Notes under the pieces: model-generated
Told to the model about the DNA's origin: nothing
Seen by the model: only the letters and a program-made list of their open reading frames with translations
The model's database searches: none
In this document: piece by piece, positions 35,588 to 44,575 of the stretch
Position numbering within the stretch: position 1 is the stretch's first letter
Layout of the letters: each line of letters begins with the position of its first letter
Made by a program: the position numbers and the translations under genes
Assembly (NCBI RefSeq): GCF_003149025.1
Contig: NZ_QGDV01000001.1
Span: 248,001 to 312,000 of the forward strand
Direction of reading: 5' to 3'
Length of the DNA: 64,000 bases
Source of the DNA: Rathayibacter iranicus NCPPB 2253 = VKM Ac-1602
GTDB lineage: Bacteria; Actinomycetota; Actinomycetes; Actinomycetales; Microbacteriaceae

Positions 35588-36739
35588 TTAGGCGGTGAGG
35601 AAGGCGTCTACCTGGGTGGGGGAGAGGAGGTGGCGGCGGACCATGAGGGCTGCGCCCCGCACGCCGCCGCCGTGGGCTGCGGCCTGGACGATGTCGAGGG
35701 AGCGCGTCGCGAGGGGGAGGGAGCGGCGGTAGACCACCTCGCGCACGCCCGCGAGGATCTCGTGGCTCGCCTCGGCCACGCTGCCTCCGATCACGATGAC
35801 GGAGGGGTTGAGCAGGTTGACGCAGGTCGCAAGGACTTCGCCGAGGTCACGGCCGGCCGCGCGGGTGAAGTCGACGGCGCTCGGGTCGCCGGCGGAGAGC
35901 AGAGCGACGACGTCGGAGGTGCTGGAGGCGTCCCGCCCGGCCCCGGAGAGGCGCCGGGCGATCGCGGAGCCGCTCGCAATCGCCTCGAGGTCGGCCCCGC
36001 CGCGGTCGCCGGGCACCTGGACGTGGCCGAGGTCGCCGGCAGCTCCGAGCGCCCCGCGCTGGAGGGCGCCACCGCTGACGATCCCGGCGCCAATGCCGGT
36101 GGAGACCTTCACATAGAGGAGGTCGTCGACGTCGGCGTAGTGGTCGGCGTGCTCGCCGAGGGCGAGAAGATTCACGTCGTTGTCGACCAAGACGGGGACG
36201 GGGAGGCGGCGGCCCACGAACTCGGGGATGTCGAAGCGGTCCCAGCCGGGCATGATCGGCGGCTTCACGGGGTGGCCTGTCGCGTGCTCGACCGGCCCCG
36301 GCACTCCGACGCCCACACCGGCGAGGGGCCCCGCCTCCGGAACCTGGCCGAGCAGGGCTGCGGCGACGTCGAGCGCGTGGCCAAGGACGGCGAGTGGACC
36401 GTCGGCGATGGCGATTCTCTCGCGCCGACGGGCGAGAACCTGCCCGTCGAGGTCGGTCAAAGCGATGACGGCGTGCGCCGCGCCGAGGTCGATCGCCAGC
36501 AGGCTGCGTGCCTGGGCATCGAAGGCGACACGGGCGGCGGGGCGGCCGCCGGAGGAGGGAGCGTCGTCGCGGCGTGCGACCAGACCGGAGGCCGTGAGCG
36601 TGTCGAGCTGAGCGGAGACGGCCGCCCGCGGCAGGCCGGTCTCGCCCACGAGGTCGGCACGGGTGCGCGGTGCTCCGTCGGCGAGGAGGAGGAGCAGCTC
36701 GCCGACCGCGCTGACGGCGGAACGGCGAAGCGGTGACAT
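35588..36739 (-). CDS. ROK-family transcriptional regulator
   Basis: 383 aa (an ATG at 36751 would add four residues). An N-terminal winged HTH (TRADLVGETGLPRAAVSAQLDTLTASGLVARR) is followed by a sugar-kinase-like ROK domain (LLAIDLGAAHAVIALTDL; GVGVGVPGPVEHATG; VLVDNDVNLLALGE; VKVSTGIGAGIV). The zinc site normally built by a His and a CxCGxxGC motif is lost: the region reads GDLGHVQVPGDRGGADLEAIASG, no Cys. It is divergent from the sugar dehydrogenase operon and most likely represses it in response to a sugar. Confidence 0.85.
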   Translation of the reverse strand: MSPLRRSAVSAVGELLLLLADGAPRTRADLVGETGLPRAAVSAQLDTLTASGLVARRDDAPSSGGRPAARVAFDAQARSLLAIDLGAAHAVIALTDLDGQVLARRRERIAIADGPLAVLGHALDVAAALLGQVPEAGPLAGVGVGVPGPVEHATGHPVKPPIMPGWDRFDIPEFVGRRLPVPVLVDNDVNLLALGEHADHYADVDDLLYVKVSTGIGAGIVSGGALQRGALGAAGDLGHVQVPGDRGGADLEAIASGSAIARRLSGAGRDASSTSDVVALLSAGDPSAVDFTRAAGRDLGEVLATCVNLLNPSVIVIGGSVAEASHEILAGVREVVYRRSLPLATRSLDIVQAAAHGGGVRGAALMVRRHLLSPTQVDAFLTA

Positions 36740-36804
36740 GGCGGAAGTCAATCACAGCGCCCTCCTTCCGCGTGCCGACGCGACACCTCCCGTTCGGGTT
36801 TTGC

Positions 36805-36833
36805 TTGTCCGCGATCAAAAGTCCGCGTAGGGT
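36805..36833 (+). promoter_or_regulatory. Promoter of the sugar epimerase/dehydrogenase operon
   Basis: TTGTCC, 17-nt spacer, TAGGGT (36828-36833), about 40 nt upstream of the GTG at 36874, in the 134-nt region shared with the divergent ROK gene. Confidence 0.5.
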
Positions 36834-36873
36834 TCCCAGCAACCCCTCTCGACGTTGATCAGGAGCCTCACCG

Positions 36874-37647
36874 GTGGCTACACCTCCAGACCTCTCCGCG
36901 CCCTCGGACATTTCTGTCCAGCTCTACTCGGTGCGCGAACCGCTCGCGGCCGATCTGCCAGCCACCCTCGGTCGCCTCGCCGCGATCGGATTTACGCAGG
37001 TCGAACTCTTCGGATTCGTCGAGCTGGCCGATGCCTACCGCACGGGGCTCTCCGCCAGTGGACTGACCGCCCCCAGCGCGCACGCGCGGCTGCTCGACCC
37101 GCAGGGAGATGCCACCGTCGAGGAGATCTTCGACGTCGCCGCCTCGCTCGGCGTGCAGACCGTGATCGACCCCTTCGTCGATCCGACCCGCTGGAAGACC
37201 GCCGACGACATTGCCCGAATCGCCGACGAATTCACTGCCCTCGTCGACTCCGCCGCCGCTCGCGGTCTCGTGCTCGGCTACCACAACCACGCCTTCGAGT
37301 TCGAGAACCGCATCGACGGGCGCAGCGCCTTCGAGTACCTCGCGGGCCTCCTCGACCCACGGATGGTGCTCGAACTCGACACCTACTGGGCCGCAGTGGG
37401 CGGCGACGACCCGGTGGATTTCCTGCGCCGCCTGGGCGATCAGGTGCGCTTCCTGCACGTGAAGGACGGACCGATCTCGGCCGACACCCAGGAGCAGCTT
37501 CCCGCGGGGGAGGGGGCGATGGATGTTCCCGGGATTCTCGCCGCCGCTCCGGAAGCGCTGCCCGTGCTCGAATTCGACGCATACGCGGGGGACATTTTCG
37601 AAGGCCTAGAGGCGGCTCACCGCTACGTGACGGGGCTCGGCGCATGA
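36874..37647 (+). CDS. Sugar phosphate isomerase/epimerase (TIM barrel)
   Basis: 257 aa, AP-endonuclease-2-like TIM barrel. DISVQLYSVREPLAADLPATL at the N terminus, LGYHNHAFEF (metal His), VLELDTYWAAVGG and FLHVKDG are family metal and substrate positions. CAGGAG lies upstream of the GTG. It is the first gene of a four-gene operon (isomerase, two dehydrogenases, isomerase), each overlapping the next, which suggests oxidation and epimerisation of a sugar or inositol-type compound. The substrate cannot be named. Confidence 0.87.
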   Translation: MATPPDLSAPSDISVQLYSVREPLAADLPATLGRLAAIGFTQVELFGFVELADAYRTGLSASGLTAPSAHARLLDPQGDATVEEIFDVAASLGVQTVIDPFVDPTRWKTADDIARIADEFTALVDSAAARGLVLGYHNHAFEFENRIDGRSAFEYLAGLLDPRMVLELDTYWAAVGGDDPVDFLRRLGDQVRFLHVKDGPISADTQEQLPAGEGAMDVPGILAAAPEALPVLEFDAYAGDIFEGLEAAHRYVTGLGA

Positions 37648-38753
37648 GCGGCGTGGGTCGCGTGGGCGTCGGCGTGATCGGCGCCGGGAACATCAGCACG
37701 CAGTACCTCACCAATCTCACTCTCTTCCCCGACCTTGACGTGCTTGTCGTCGCTGATCTCGACCTCGAGCGGGCGAAGGCCCAGGCGGAGGAGTTTGGCG
37801 TCCCGGCGTCCGGCAGCGTCGATGAACTCCTCGCGCACGAGGGCATCGAGATCGTCGTCAACCTCACCGTCCCGGCCGCGCACGTCGAGGTCGCGCGCCG
37901 TGCCGTCGAGGCGGGCAAGCACGTCTGGACCGAGAAGCCGTTCTCGCTCGACCGCGACAGCGGACGCGAGCTGCTCGCGCTCGCGAAGGAGAAAGGGCTG
38001 CGTGTTGCGACGGCTCCCGACACCTTCCTCGGCGCCGGCCTGCAAACGGCTCAGCGCATCATCGAGAGCGGAGCCATCGGCACGCCACTCTCGGCCCTCA
38101 CCCTCTTTCAGGGCCCCGGCCCCGAGAGCTGGCACCCGAACCCTGCGTTCTTCTTTGCGCCAGGCGGAGGTCCGCTCCTGGACATGGGTCCCTACTACCT
38201 CACCGCCCTCGTCCAAAACCTCGGCCCGGTCGAGAGTGTCACCGCGGTCTCGTCCCAGGCTCGCGCGACCCGCGTCGTGGGCTCAGGACCCCAGGAGGGC
38301 ATCGAATTCCCCGTGACTATCCCCACGCACATCGGCGGATTGCTGCGCTTCGAATCCGGCGCCTCTGCGCAGGGCGTGTGGAGTTTCGAGTCGAGCCTGC
38401 GGCGCGCCGGCTTCGTCGAGATCAACGGCACCGAGGGCACGCTCGTCCTGCCCGACCCGAACACCCACGACGGCGAAATCACCCTCCATCGCCGCGGAGC
38501 CGAGGAGCCGGAGGTCATTGCCGCCGTCGGGTCCACCGCCTCCCGCGGCACGGGGGTCCTCGACCTTGCCCGGGCGATCCGCGCTGACCGACCCGAGGCC
38601 GCCTCCGGAGACCTGGCGTACCACGTCACCGACGTGATGCTCTCACTGCTCGAGGCCGCCGAGACCGGCGAGAAGGTGCTTGTCACGAGCACGGTCACGC
38701 CCCGCCCCGCGCTCCCCGAGAGCTGGGACCCGAGCGAAGCGACCCTCGTCTGA
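37644..38753 (+). CDS. Gfo/Idh/MocA-family dehydrogenase
   Basis: 369 aa NAD(P)-dependent sugar dehydrogenase. The Rossmann motif GVIGAGNISTQYL, the conserved EKPFSLD (the Lys next to the catalytic centre) and a C-terminal alpha/beta domain with GGGPLLDMGPYYLTAL are present. It overlaps the isomerase gene by 4 nt and ends on the start of the next dehydrogenase (TGATG). Confidence 0.88.
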   Translation: MSGVGRVGVGVIGAGNISTQYLTNLTLFPDLDVLVVADLDLERAKAQAEEFGVPASGSVDELLAHEGIEIVVNLTVPAAHVEVARRAVEAGKHVWTEKPFSLDRDSGRELLALAKEKGLRVATAPDTFLGAGLQTAQRIIESGAIGTPLSALTLFQGPGPESWHPNPAFFFAPGGGPLLDMGPYYLTALVQNLGPVESVTAVSSQARATRVVGSGPQEGIEFPVTIPTHIGGLLRFESGASAQGVWSFESSLRRAGFVEINGTEGTLVLPDPNTHDGEITLHRRGAEEPEVIAAVGSTASRGTGVLDLARAIRADRPEAASGDLAYHVTDVMLSLLEAAETGEKVLVTSTVTPRPALPESWDPSEATLV

Positions 38754-39862
38754 TGGCCGCGCCCCTGCGCATCGGCGTGCTCGGCGGAGGCTTCATGGCC
38801 ACCGTGCACAGCCGTGCGGCCCGGAGCGCCGGTGCGATGCTTGCCGGAGTCGCCTCCTCCAGCCCCGAAAAGGGTGAGCGTGCCGCCGCCGAGCTCGGCT
38901 TCGCGCGCGCCTACCCCGACGCTCGCGCCCTGATCGAGGACGAGAGCATCGACCTCGTGCACATCTGCACGCCCAACGGCACGCACGCCGAGCTGGCGCT
39001 CGCCGCGATCGAAGGGGGCAAGCACGTGGTCTGCGAGAAGCCGCTCGCAGCGACCATCCGCGAGGCGGAGGCGCTCGCCGCAGCGGCCTCCGCCGCGGGA
39101 GTTGTCGCCACCGTCCCGTTCGCCTACCGCTTTCACCCGATGGTGCGGGAGGCGCGCGCCCGAGTGGCGGCGAGTGAGACGGGCCGGCTCGTCACCGTGC
39201 GCGGCAGCTACCTGCAGGACTGGCTCCTGGGTGCCTCCGACGACAACTGGCGCGTCGACCCCGCAGCAGGTGGGCGCTCGCGCGCGTTCGGCGACATCGG
39301 CTCGCACCTCGTAGACCTCCTCGAATTCGTCACCGGCGAGCGGATCGACTCGCTCGCGGCCATCACGAGCACGGTGCACGCCGAGCGCGGCGGTCGCCCG
39401 GTTGAGACCGAGGACGTGGCCGGAGTGATCGTGCGGCTCGGGGGCGGGGCCGTCGGCACCCTCCTCGTCTCGCAAGTCACGGCTGGGCACCGCAACGAGT
39501 TGGTGCTCGAAGTCTCGGGGCTGGAGGAGTCGCTGCGCTTCGAGCAGGAGCTGCCCGAGACGCTCTGGGTCGGCCGCCGCGACAGCGCTGTGCTGGTCCC
39601 GCGCGACGTGTCGCTCCTCGCCCCCGATGCGGCGCGACTCTCGATCGTGCCGAGCGGACATCCGATGGGCTACCAGGACGCGTTCACGGCCTTCGCGCGC
39701 GACACCTACGCCGCCGTTGCGGGAACCAAGGTCGAGGGTCTGCCGACGTTCGACGACGGCCTCCGCGCGGCGCGCATCACCGAGGCTGTGCTCGACGCGG
39801 CCGAGACCGGTGCCTGGGTCACCGTGCCCGCCGCCGACGACCGAACGGAGATCGCCGCATGA
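38753..39862 (+). CDS. Gfo/Idh/MocA-family dehydrogenase
   Basis: 369 aa. GVLGGGFMATVHSRAARSAG is the nucleotide site, CEKPLA carries the conserved Lys, and GDIGSHLVDLLEFVTGE is the family GxxxxHxxD motif. It differs strongly from the dehydrogenase just upstream, so the two probably work on different positions or different substrates rather than being a recent duplication. Confidence 0.88.
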   Translation: MAAPLRIGVLGGGFMATVHSRAARSAGAMLAGVASSSPEKGERAAAELGFARAYPDARALIEDESIDLVHICTPNGTHAELALAAIEGGKHVVCEKPLAATIREAEALAAAASAAGVVATVPFAYRFHPMVREARARVAASETGRLVTVRGSYLQDWLLGASDDNWRVDPAAGGRSRAFGDIGSHLVDLLEFVTGERIDSLAAITSTVHAERGGRPVETEDVAGVIVRLGGGAVGTLLVSQVTAGHRNELVLEVSGLEESLRFEQELPETLWVGRRDSAVLVPRDVSLLAPDAARLSIVPSGHPMGYQDAFTAFARDTYAAVAGTKVEGLPTFDDGLRAARITEAVLDAAETGAWVTVPAADDRTEIAA

Positions 39863-40887
39863 GCGACGAGAAAACCTACGCCGCCACCCATCCGGTGACG
39901 CTGTTCACCGGCCAGTGGGCCGATCTGCCCTTCGAGGAGGTCGCGCGCCTCGCCTCCGAATGGGGCTACGACGGCCTCGAGATCGCGGCCTCCGGCGACC
40001 ACCTCGACCTCAAGCGCGCCGACGAGGACGATACGTATGCTGCCTCGCGGCTCGAGATCCTCGACCGGTACGGGCTTGAGGTCTTCGCGATCTCCAACCA
40101 CCTCACCGGCCAGGCCGTCTGCGATGACCCGATCGACTTTCGCCACAGGGCGCTCGTGCGCGACTACACCTGGGGCGACGGCGACGCGGAGGGAGTGCGG
40201 CAGCGCGCTGCCGAGGATATGAAGCGCTCTGCCCGCGTCGCGCGCAAGCTGGGTGTCGACGTCGTCGTCGGCTTCACCGGCTCGAAGATCTGGCCCTACG
40301 TGGCGCAGTTCCCGCCGGTCCCCGCCTCGGTGATAGATGCCGGCTACGAGGACTTCGCCACGCGCTGGAACCCGATTCTCGACGAGTTCGACGCGCACGG
40401 CGTCGTCTACGCGCACGAGGTGCATCCGTCCGAGATCGCCTACGACTACTTCTCCAGCGTGCGGACGCTGGAGGCGATCGGGTACCGGACAGCATTCGGC
40501 TTCAACTGGGACCCGTCGCACATGATGTGGCAGGGGATCGACCCGGTCGGCTTCATCGTCGACTTCCAGGATCGGATCTACCACGTCGACTGCAAGGACA
40601 CGCGGCTGCGCCCCGCGAACGGGCGGGCCGGCGTGCTCGGCTCGCACCTGCCCTGGGGCGACCCGCGGCGCGGCTGGGACTTTGTCTCGACCGGCCACGG
40701 CGACGTGCCCTGGGAGGACTCGTTCCGCGCGCTCGAATCCATCGGCTACTCCGGGCCCATCTCGATCGAATGGGAGGACGCGGGGATGGACCGCCTGCAC
40801 GGTGCTCGCGAGGCCGTGCACTACATCCGCTCGCTGCTCTGGAAGCGCCCCACCGCATCCTTCGACGCCGCCTTCTCGGCCCAGTGA
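39859..40887 (+). CDS. Sugar phosphate isomerase/epimerase (TIM barrel)
   Basis: 342 aa, last gene of the operon. TLFTGQWADLPFEEVARLASEWGYDGLEIA at the N terminus; metal-site residues occur in VYAHEVHPSEIAYD, FNWDPSHMMWQGIDP and YHVDCKDTRL; SIEWEDAGM near the end. Longer than the first isomerase and of another subgroup. Within ThuB/IolE-like pathways such proteins act after the oxidation step. A short hairpin follows the stop. Confidence 0.87.
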   Translation: MSDEKTYAATHPVTLFTGQWADLPFEEVARLASEWGYDGLEIAASGDHLDLKRADEDDTYAASRLEILDRYGLEVFAISNHLTGQAVCDDPIDFRHRALVRDYTWGDGDAEGVRQRAAEDMKRSARVARKLGVDVVVGFTGSKIWPYVAQFPPVPASVIDAGYEDFATRWNPILDEFDAHGVVYAHEVHPSEIAYDYFSSVRTLEAIGYRTAFGFNWDPSHMMWQGIDPVGFIVDFQDRIYHVDCKDTRLRPANGRAGVLGSHLPWGDPRRGWDFVSTGHGDVPWEDSFRALESIGYSGPISIEWEDAGMDRLHGAREAVHYIRSLLWKRPTASFDAAFSAQ

Positions 40888-40888
40888 C

Positions 40889-40912
40889 CCCCTCCCGCAT
40901 CTCGCGGAGGGG
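40889..40912. terminator. Short hairpin between convergent genes
   Basis: CCCCTCC/GGAGGGG stem with a GCATCTCGC centre. The middle matches the outer arm of the palindromic element family, so it may be a collapsed copy. It fills exactly the gap between the epimerase and the DUF5997 gene and can end both transcripts. Confidence 0.65.
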
Positions 40913-41290
40913 TTAGTCGGTCTTGGCGGCGCGCTCGGACTTGAGACGGGCCTGCTCGCGACGGACTTCGGCGTAGCGGTTCTGCTCGACGCGCAGCCAC
41001 TCGGGGACCTCGTCGAGCAGGGCCTGGATCTCGGGAGTGGTCAGTGCGTCAGTGACTCCGCCGCGGGCGAGGCCCGAGATGGAGACGTTCAGCCGGGAGG
41101 CGATCACCGAGCGGGGGTGAGGTCCCTCCTCGCGCAGCTGCACGAGCCAGGCGGGCGGGTTCGCGACGAGTTCGTCGTACTGCTCGCGCGTGATCGCCGA
41201 CTCCTGGAACTCGTCTGGGGTCGCAGGCAGGTAGACCTGCAGCTTCTTCGCCGCGGTCGCAGCCTTCATCGTCTGTGTCGCCTTGGCCAT
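40913..41290 (-). CDS. DUF5997 family protein
   Basis: 125 aa soluble protein of unknown function, conserved in actinobacteria. TAAKKLQVYLPATPDEFQE, then TREQYDELVANPPAWLVQLREEGPHPRSVIASRLN match the family as I know it; the part around RSVIASRLNVSISGLARGGVTDALT resembles a small HTH. It is divergent from a LysR-type ligand-binding protein with 44 nt between the start codons, a pairing that recurs in this phylum. Confidence 0.75.
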   Translation of the reverse strand: MAKATQTMKAATAAKKLQVYLPATPDEFQESAITREQYDELVANPPAWLVQLREEGPHPRSVIASRLNVSISGLARGGVTDALTTPEIQALLDEVPEWLRVEQNRYAEVRREQARLKSERAAKTD

Positions 41291-41322
41291 GCGGCAACCC
41301 TACCGGCGCGGCGCGCAGCACC

Positions 41323-41328
41323 TACCCT
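41323..41328 (+). promoter_or_regulatory. -10 box TACCCT for a leaderless transcript
   Basis: TACCCT lies at -12 to -7 of the ATG at 41335. Confidence 0.5.
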
Positions 41329-41334
41329 GAGGGG

Positions 41335-42147
41335 ATGAGCGAGCAGCCCGAGCCCCCCGATCACGAGGGTGCTGTCGGCCCCGTCCTCGCCGTGGCCCTC
41401 GTGCCGGGCGTCACCCCCACCACGTGGACGCGGGTCTGGGGCCAGCGTCGCGCCGACCTGCCGCTGCGGATCACCGTCGTGGGCGAGCATGAGCAGGAGG
41501 AGGCGTTGCTCGACGGGCGCGCGCAACTGTCGTTCGTGCGCGGCGAGGTCGCTTCGGCCGCGCTCAGCTCGATCCACCTCTACGACGAGCAGCTGGTCGC
41601 GGTGCTATGGCGCGAGCACGCGCTCGCCGACGCGGAGGAGGTGGACGTCACCGATCTCGCGGGGGAGCACCTCCTGCAGGAGCCCGCCGACGTGCCCGAG
41701 TGGGCGGCCGTCGCGGTCGAGATCGTCGATGAGTCGCGGCGCCCGCTGCCTCGGATGGCCGGGCTGGACGACGCCGTCGAGCAGGTCGCTGCCGGCGTCG
41801 GCGTGTTGATCGTGCCGCAGTCCGTGGCGAGGGCGCACGGCCGGAAGGACGTCGTTGCCATCCCCGTCACCGGAGTTGCCCCCGTGGCGGTCCGTCTCGC
41901 CTGGGTCACGGAGAAAAAGGGCGACGACATCGAGGACTTCATCGGCGTCGTGCGGGGCCGCAGCGCTACCACCACCCGCGGGACGGCTGCCACTCCGAAG
42001 GTCGAGTCGCGTGCGAAGGCCGCGAAGGCGAAGGCTCGCGAGGCGCGAGAGAAGGCGGAGAAGGCCGGCGGCGGCAAGAAGAAGTCGGCGCGGCCAAAGG
42101 CGTCGGCACCGGCGGTGCGGCGCACCCGCAAGCCTCGCGGCCGCTGA
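41335..42147 (+). CDS. LysR-type substrate-binding domain protein without HTH
   Basis: 270 aa. It has the two-lobed LysR effector-binding fold (FVRGEVASAALSSIHLYDEQLVAVLWREHALADAEEVDVTDLAGEHLLQ; VEQVAAGVGVLIVPQSVARAHGRKDVVAIPV) but no DNA-binding domain. Instead the C-terminal about 70 residues are a Lys/Ala/Arg-rich tail (KAAKAKAREAREKAEKAGGG) that may bind nucleic acid non-specifically. I chose the ATG at 41335, supported by the -10 box. Role unknown; it is probably functionally tied to the divergent DUF5997 gene. Confidence 0.72.
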   Translation: MSEQPEPPDHEGAVGPVLAVALVPGVTPTTWTRVWGQRRADLPLRITVVGEHEQEEALLDGRAQLSFVRGEVASAALSSIHLYDEQLVAVLWREHALADAEEVDVTDLAGEHLLQEPADVPEWAAVAVEIVDESRRPLPRMAGLDDAVEQVAAGVGVLIVPQSVARAHGRKDVVAIPVTGVAPVAVRLAWVTEKKGDDIEDFIGVVRGRSATTTRGTAATPKVESRAKAAKAKAREAREKAEKAGGGKKKSARPKASAPAVRRTRKPRGR

Positions 42148-42256
42148 CGCAGTCTGGTGGCACGGTTTCCGCGTCGAGCGCGCGCTGGACGGGGACGACA
42201 TGAGGGTGGCGCCTCCCCTGACGGGCAAGAGACTCCCGCATGCTGGAGTCCGGGGT

Positions 42257-42262
42257 TAGGGT
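42257..42262 (+). promoter_or_regulatory. -10 box TAGGGT for a leaderless transcript
   Basis: TAGGGT lies at -12 to -7 of the ATG at 42269. Confidence 0.5.
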
Positions 42263-42268
42263 GCGGTC

Positions 42269-42994
42269 ATGCCCACGAGCGATGAGAACTGGACCTTAGC
42301 CGAGCATGACGTACCGGTATACCGGAGCGGAGAGGGCGGACGCGCGCTGATCCTGATCCACGAGGTGTGGGGGGTCGACGGGCACATCCGCTCTGTCGCC
42401 GACCGGTACGCGGCCGAGGGGTACAGCGTCGTCGCGCCGGAGCTGCTTGCCGAGAGTGGGCTCCTCGAGCAGCTGGACGAGGAGCAGCGCGCCGAGTACG
42501 ACCACCCGGTGCGGCGCCTGCCGCGCCAGGTCGAGCTGCGCACGTTTTTCGCACCCGTCTTCACGCCGCAGCACGGGACGCGGACCCTCGCGATCCTCCG
42601 GGCTCTCGTTGAACGACTGCTGCGGCAGGAGGGGGCCACGAGCGTCGCGGTCACCGGATTCTGCTATGGCGGCACCTTCTCGTGGGCGCTCGCACTGGCC
42701 GAGCCGCGCTTGGCCGCGGCCGTGCCGTTCTACGGGCACGTGAGTGCCTCGGCCGACGAACTCAGCGCACTGCGGGTGCCGGTCCTGGCGTTCCTCGGCG
42801 ACCAGGATGCTCCGCTCGTCGAGCAGGTGCCGCGTGTTCGCGAGGCGACAGACGGCAAGGATGTCGAGGTGGTCGTCTACCCGGGAGCGGGGCACGCTTT
42901 CTTCAACGACGCGAACGAGCAGACGTACCGGGCGGAGGCGGCGGCCGACGCCTGGCCGCGTGCCCTCGCGTTCCTGGCGGCGCACGCGGGCTGA
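42269..42994 (+). CDS. Dienelactone hydrolase family protein
   Basis: 241 aa alpha/beta hydrolase. The catalytic triad of this family is visible: Cys in TGFCYGGTF, Asp in FLGDQDAPL and His in YPGAGHAFFND. ILIHEVWGVDGHIRSVADRYAAEGYSV is the N-terminal signature. It hydrolyses lactone or ester substrates in the cytosol; no aromatic-degradation genes are near, so the substrate is open. Confidence 0.88.
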   Translation: MPTSDENWTLAEHDVPVYRSGEGGRALILIHEVWGVDGHIRSVADRYAAEGYSVVAPELLAESGLLEQLDEEQRAEYDHPVRRLPRQVELRTFFAPVFTPQHGTRTLAILRALVERLLRQEGATSVAVTGFCYGGTFSWALALAEPRLAAAVPFYGHVSASADELSALRVPVLAFLGDQDAPLVEQVPRVREATDGKDVEVVVYPGAGHAFFNDANEQTYRAEAAADAWPRALAFLAAHAG

Positions 42995-43153
42995 CTCGAG
43001 GGTCTGCTCGCCTGCTCATCTGGGCCGCGAAATTCTGCGAGAAGCGCGGGACCAGGGATCCCACTAGCCCACCTCGGGCGCGACCACGCCCTTCCCCGCG
43101 CGGCCTCGCGGTCGTAGGCTCGCGCTCATTCGCAACAGGGAGAGGCGCCGATC

Positions 43154-44575
43154 ATGACCGTGACACGCGAGAGTACTGCCCCTCCCGAACTCAAGCGGGT
43201 GCTCGGCCCCAAGCTGCTACTCCTGTTCGTCGTCGGCGACATCCTCGGAACCGGCATCTACGCGCTGACCGGACAGGTCGCCGCCGAGGTGGGCGGCGCC
43301 GCGTGGCTCCCGTTCGTGATCGCGTTCGTCGTCGCCCTGCTGACCGCGTGCTCATACCTCGAACTCGTGACGAAGTACCCACAGGCCGCCGGCGCCGCGC
43401 TCTACGCGCACAAGGCGTTCGGGATCCACTTCGTCACCTTCCTGGTCTGCTTCACCGTGATGGCGAGCGGCATTACCTCCGCGTCTGCTGCGTCCGGAGC
43501 GTTTGCGAGTAACTTCGCCATCGGCTTTGGCCTGGGGGAGGGGACGGGCGTCCGCCTGAGCATCGCGCTGATCTTCATGGTCTGCATCGCCCTGGTGAAC
43601 CTGCGCGGAGTAGCGGAGAGCGTCGGGCTCAACGTGGTGCTGACGCTGATCGAACTTTCGGGCCTGCTCCTGGTGATCTTTGTCTGCTTCTTTGCGGTCT
43701 TCGGAGGCCAGGCCGACTTTTCGCGGGTCGTCGCCTTCGAGTCGCCGAGCGATAAGTCGCTGCTGCTGGCGGTGAGTACCGCAACCTCGCTCGCCTTCTT
43801 CGCGATGGTCGGCTTCGAGGACTCGGTGAACATGGCGGAGGAGACGAAGAACCCCAGCCGGATCTTTCCGCGCGTGATGCTGACCGGTTTAGGCATCACC
43901 GCGGTGGTCTACGTTCTGGTCTCGACCCTGGCCGTCGCGATCGTGCCAGTCGGGGAGCTGGCCGGCAATGACACTCCGCTCGTCACAGTGGTGGAGACGG
44001 CGGCTCCCGATTTCCCGATCTCGACGCTGCTGCCGTTCATCTCGCTGTTCGCGGTCGCCAATAGCGCGCTGATCAACATGATGATGGCGAGCCGCCTTCT
44101 CTATGGAATGAGCCGGCAGGGCGTGCTGCCGCCGTTGTTGCAGAATGTGCTTGCCGGGCGGCGCACGCCGTGGGCGGCAATTCTTTTCACCACGGTGATC
44201 GCACTGCTGCTCACCGCGTATGTGTCGCGCGATCCGTCTGACCCGATCGCGGTCCTGCTCGGCGGCACCACGTCGCTCCTGCTGCTGGCGGTCTTTGCGG
44301 TGGTCAATGTGGCCGTGCTGGTGCTGCGCCGTCAGCCGATGGAGCACCAGCATTTCCGCACGCCGACGGTGCTTCCGATTCTCGGGACGATCGCGTGCGT
44401 CTACCTGGTGCTGCCGATCACGTCCGGGCGGGATATCGCGCAGTACGGGATCGCGGGGGTGCTGCTCGTGATCGGCGTGCTGCTCTGGGTGGCGACCTTC
44501 ATCGACCGCCGGGTCCGCGGTTATGCGCGGACCGCGGCGATCGACTCGGAGGAGCCGGACGCCGATCCGGAGTGA
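43154..44575 (+). CDS. APC-family amino acid permease
   Basis: 473 aa, twelve predicted helices. The helix-1 motif GDILGTGIYALTGQVAAEVGG, the second helix with TACSYLELVTKYPQAAGAALY and the helix-6 segment FFAMVGFEDSVNMAEETKNPSRIFPR identify an amino acid/polyamine transporter. A purine-rich site (GGGAGAGGCG) precedes the ATG. Substrate not predictable. The last 77 nt overlap antisense with the CPBP protease gene. Confidence 0.9.
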   Translation: MTVTRESTAPPELKRVLGPKLLLLFVVGDILGTGIYALTGQVAAEVGGAAWLPFVIAFVVALLTACSYLELVTKYPQAAGAALYAHKAFGIHFVTFLVCFTVMASGITSASAASGAFASNFAIGFGLGEGTGVRLSIALIFMVCIALVNLRGVAESVGLNVVLTLIELSGLLLVIFVCFFAVFGGQADFSRVVAFESPSDKSLLLAVSTATSLAFFAMVGFEDSVNMAEETKNPSRIFPRVMLTGLGITAVVYVLVSTLAVAIVPVGELAGNDTPLVTVVETAAPDFPISTLLPFISLFAVANSALINMMMASRLLYGMSRQGVLPPLLQNVLAGRRTPWAAILFTTVIALLLTAYVSRDPSDPIAVLLGGTTSLLLLAVFAVVNVAVLVLRRQPMEHQHFRTPTVLPILGTIACVYLVLPITSGRDIAQYGIAGVLLVIGVLLWVATFIDRRVRGYARTAAIDSEEPDADPE

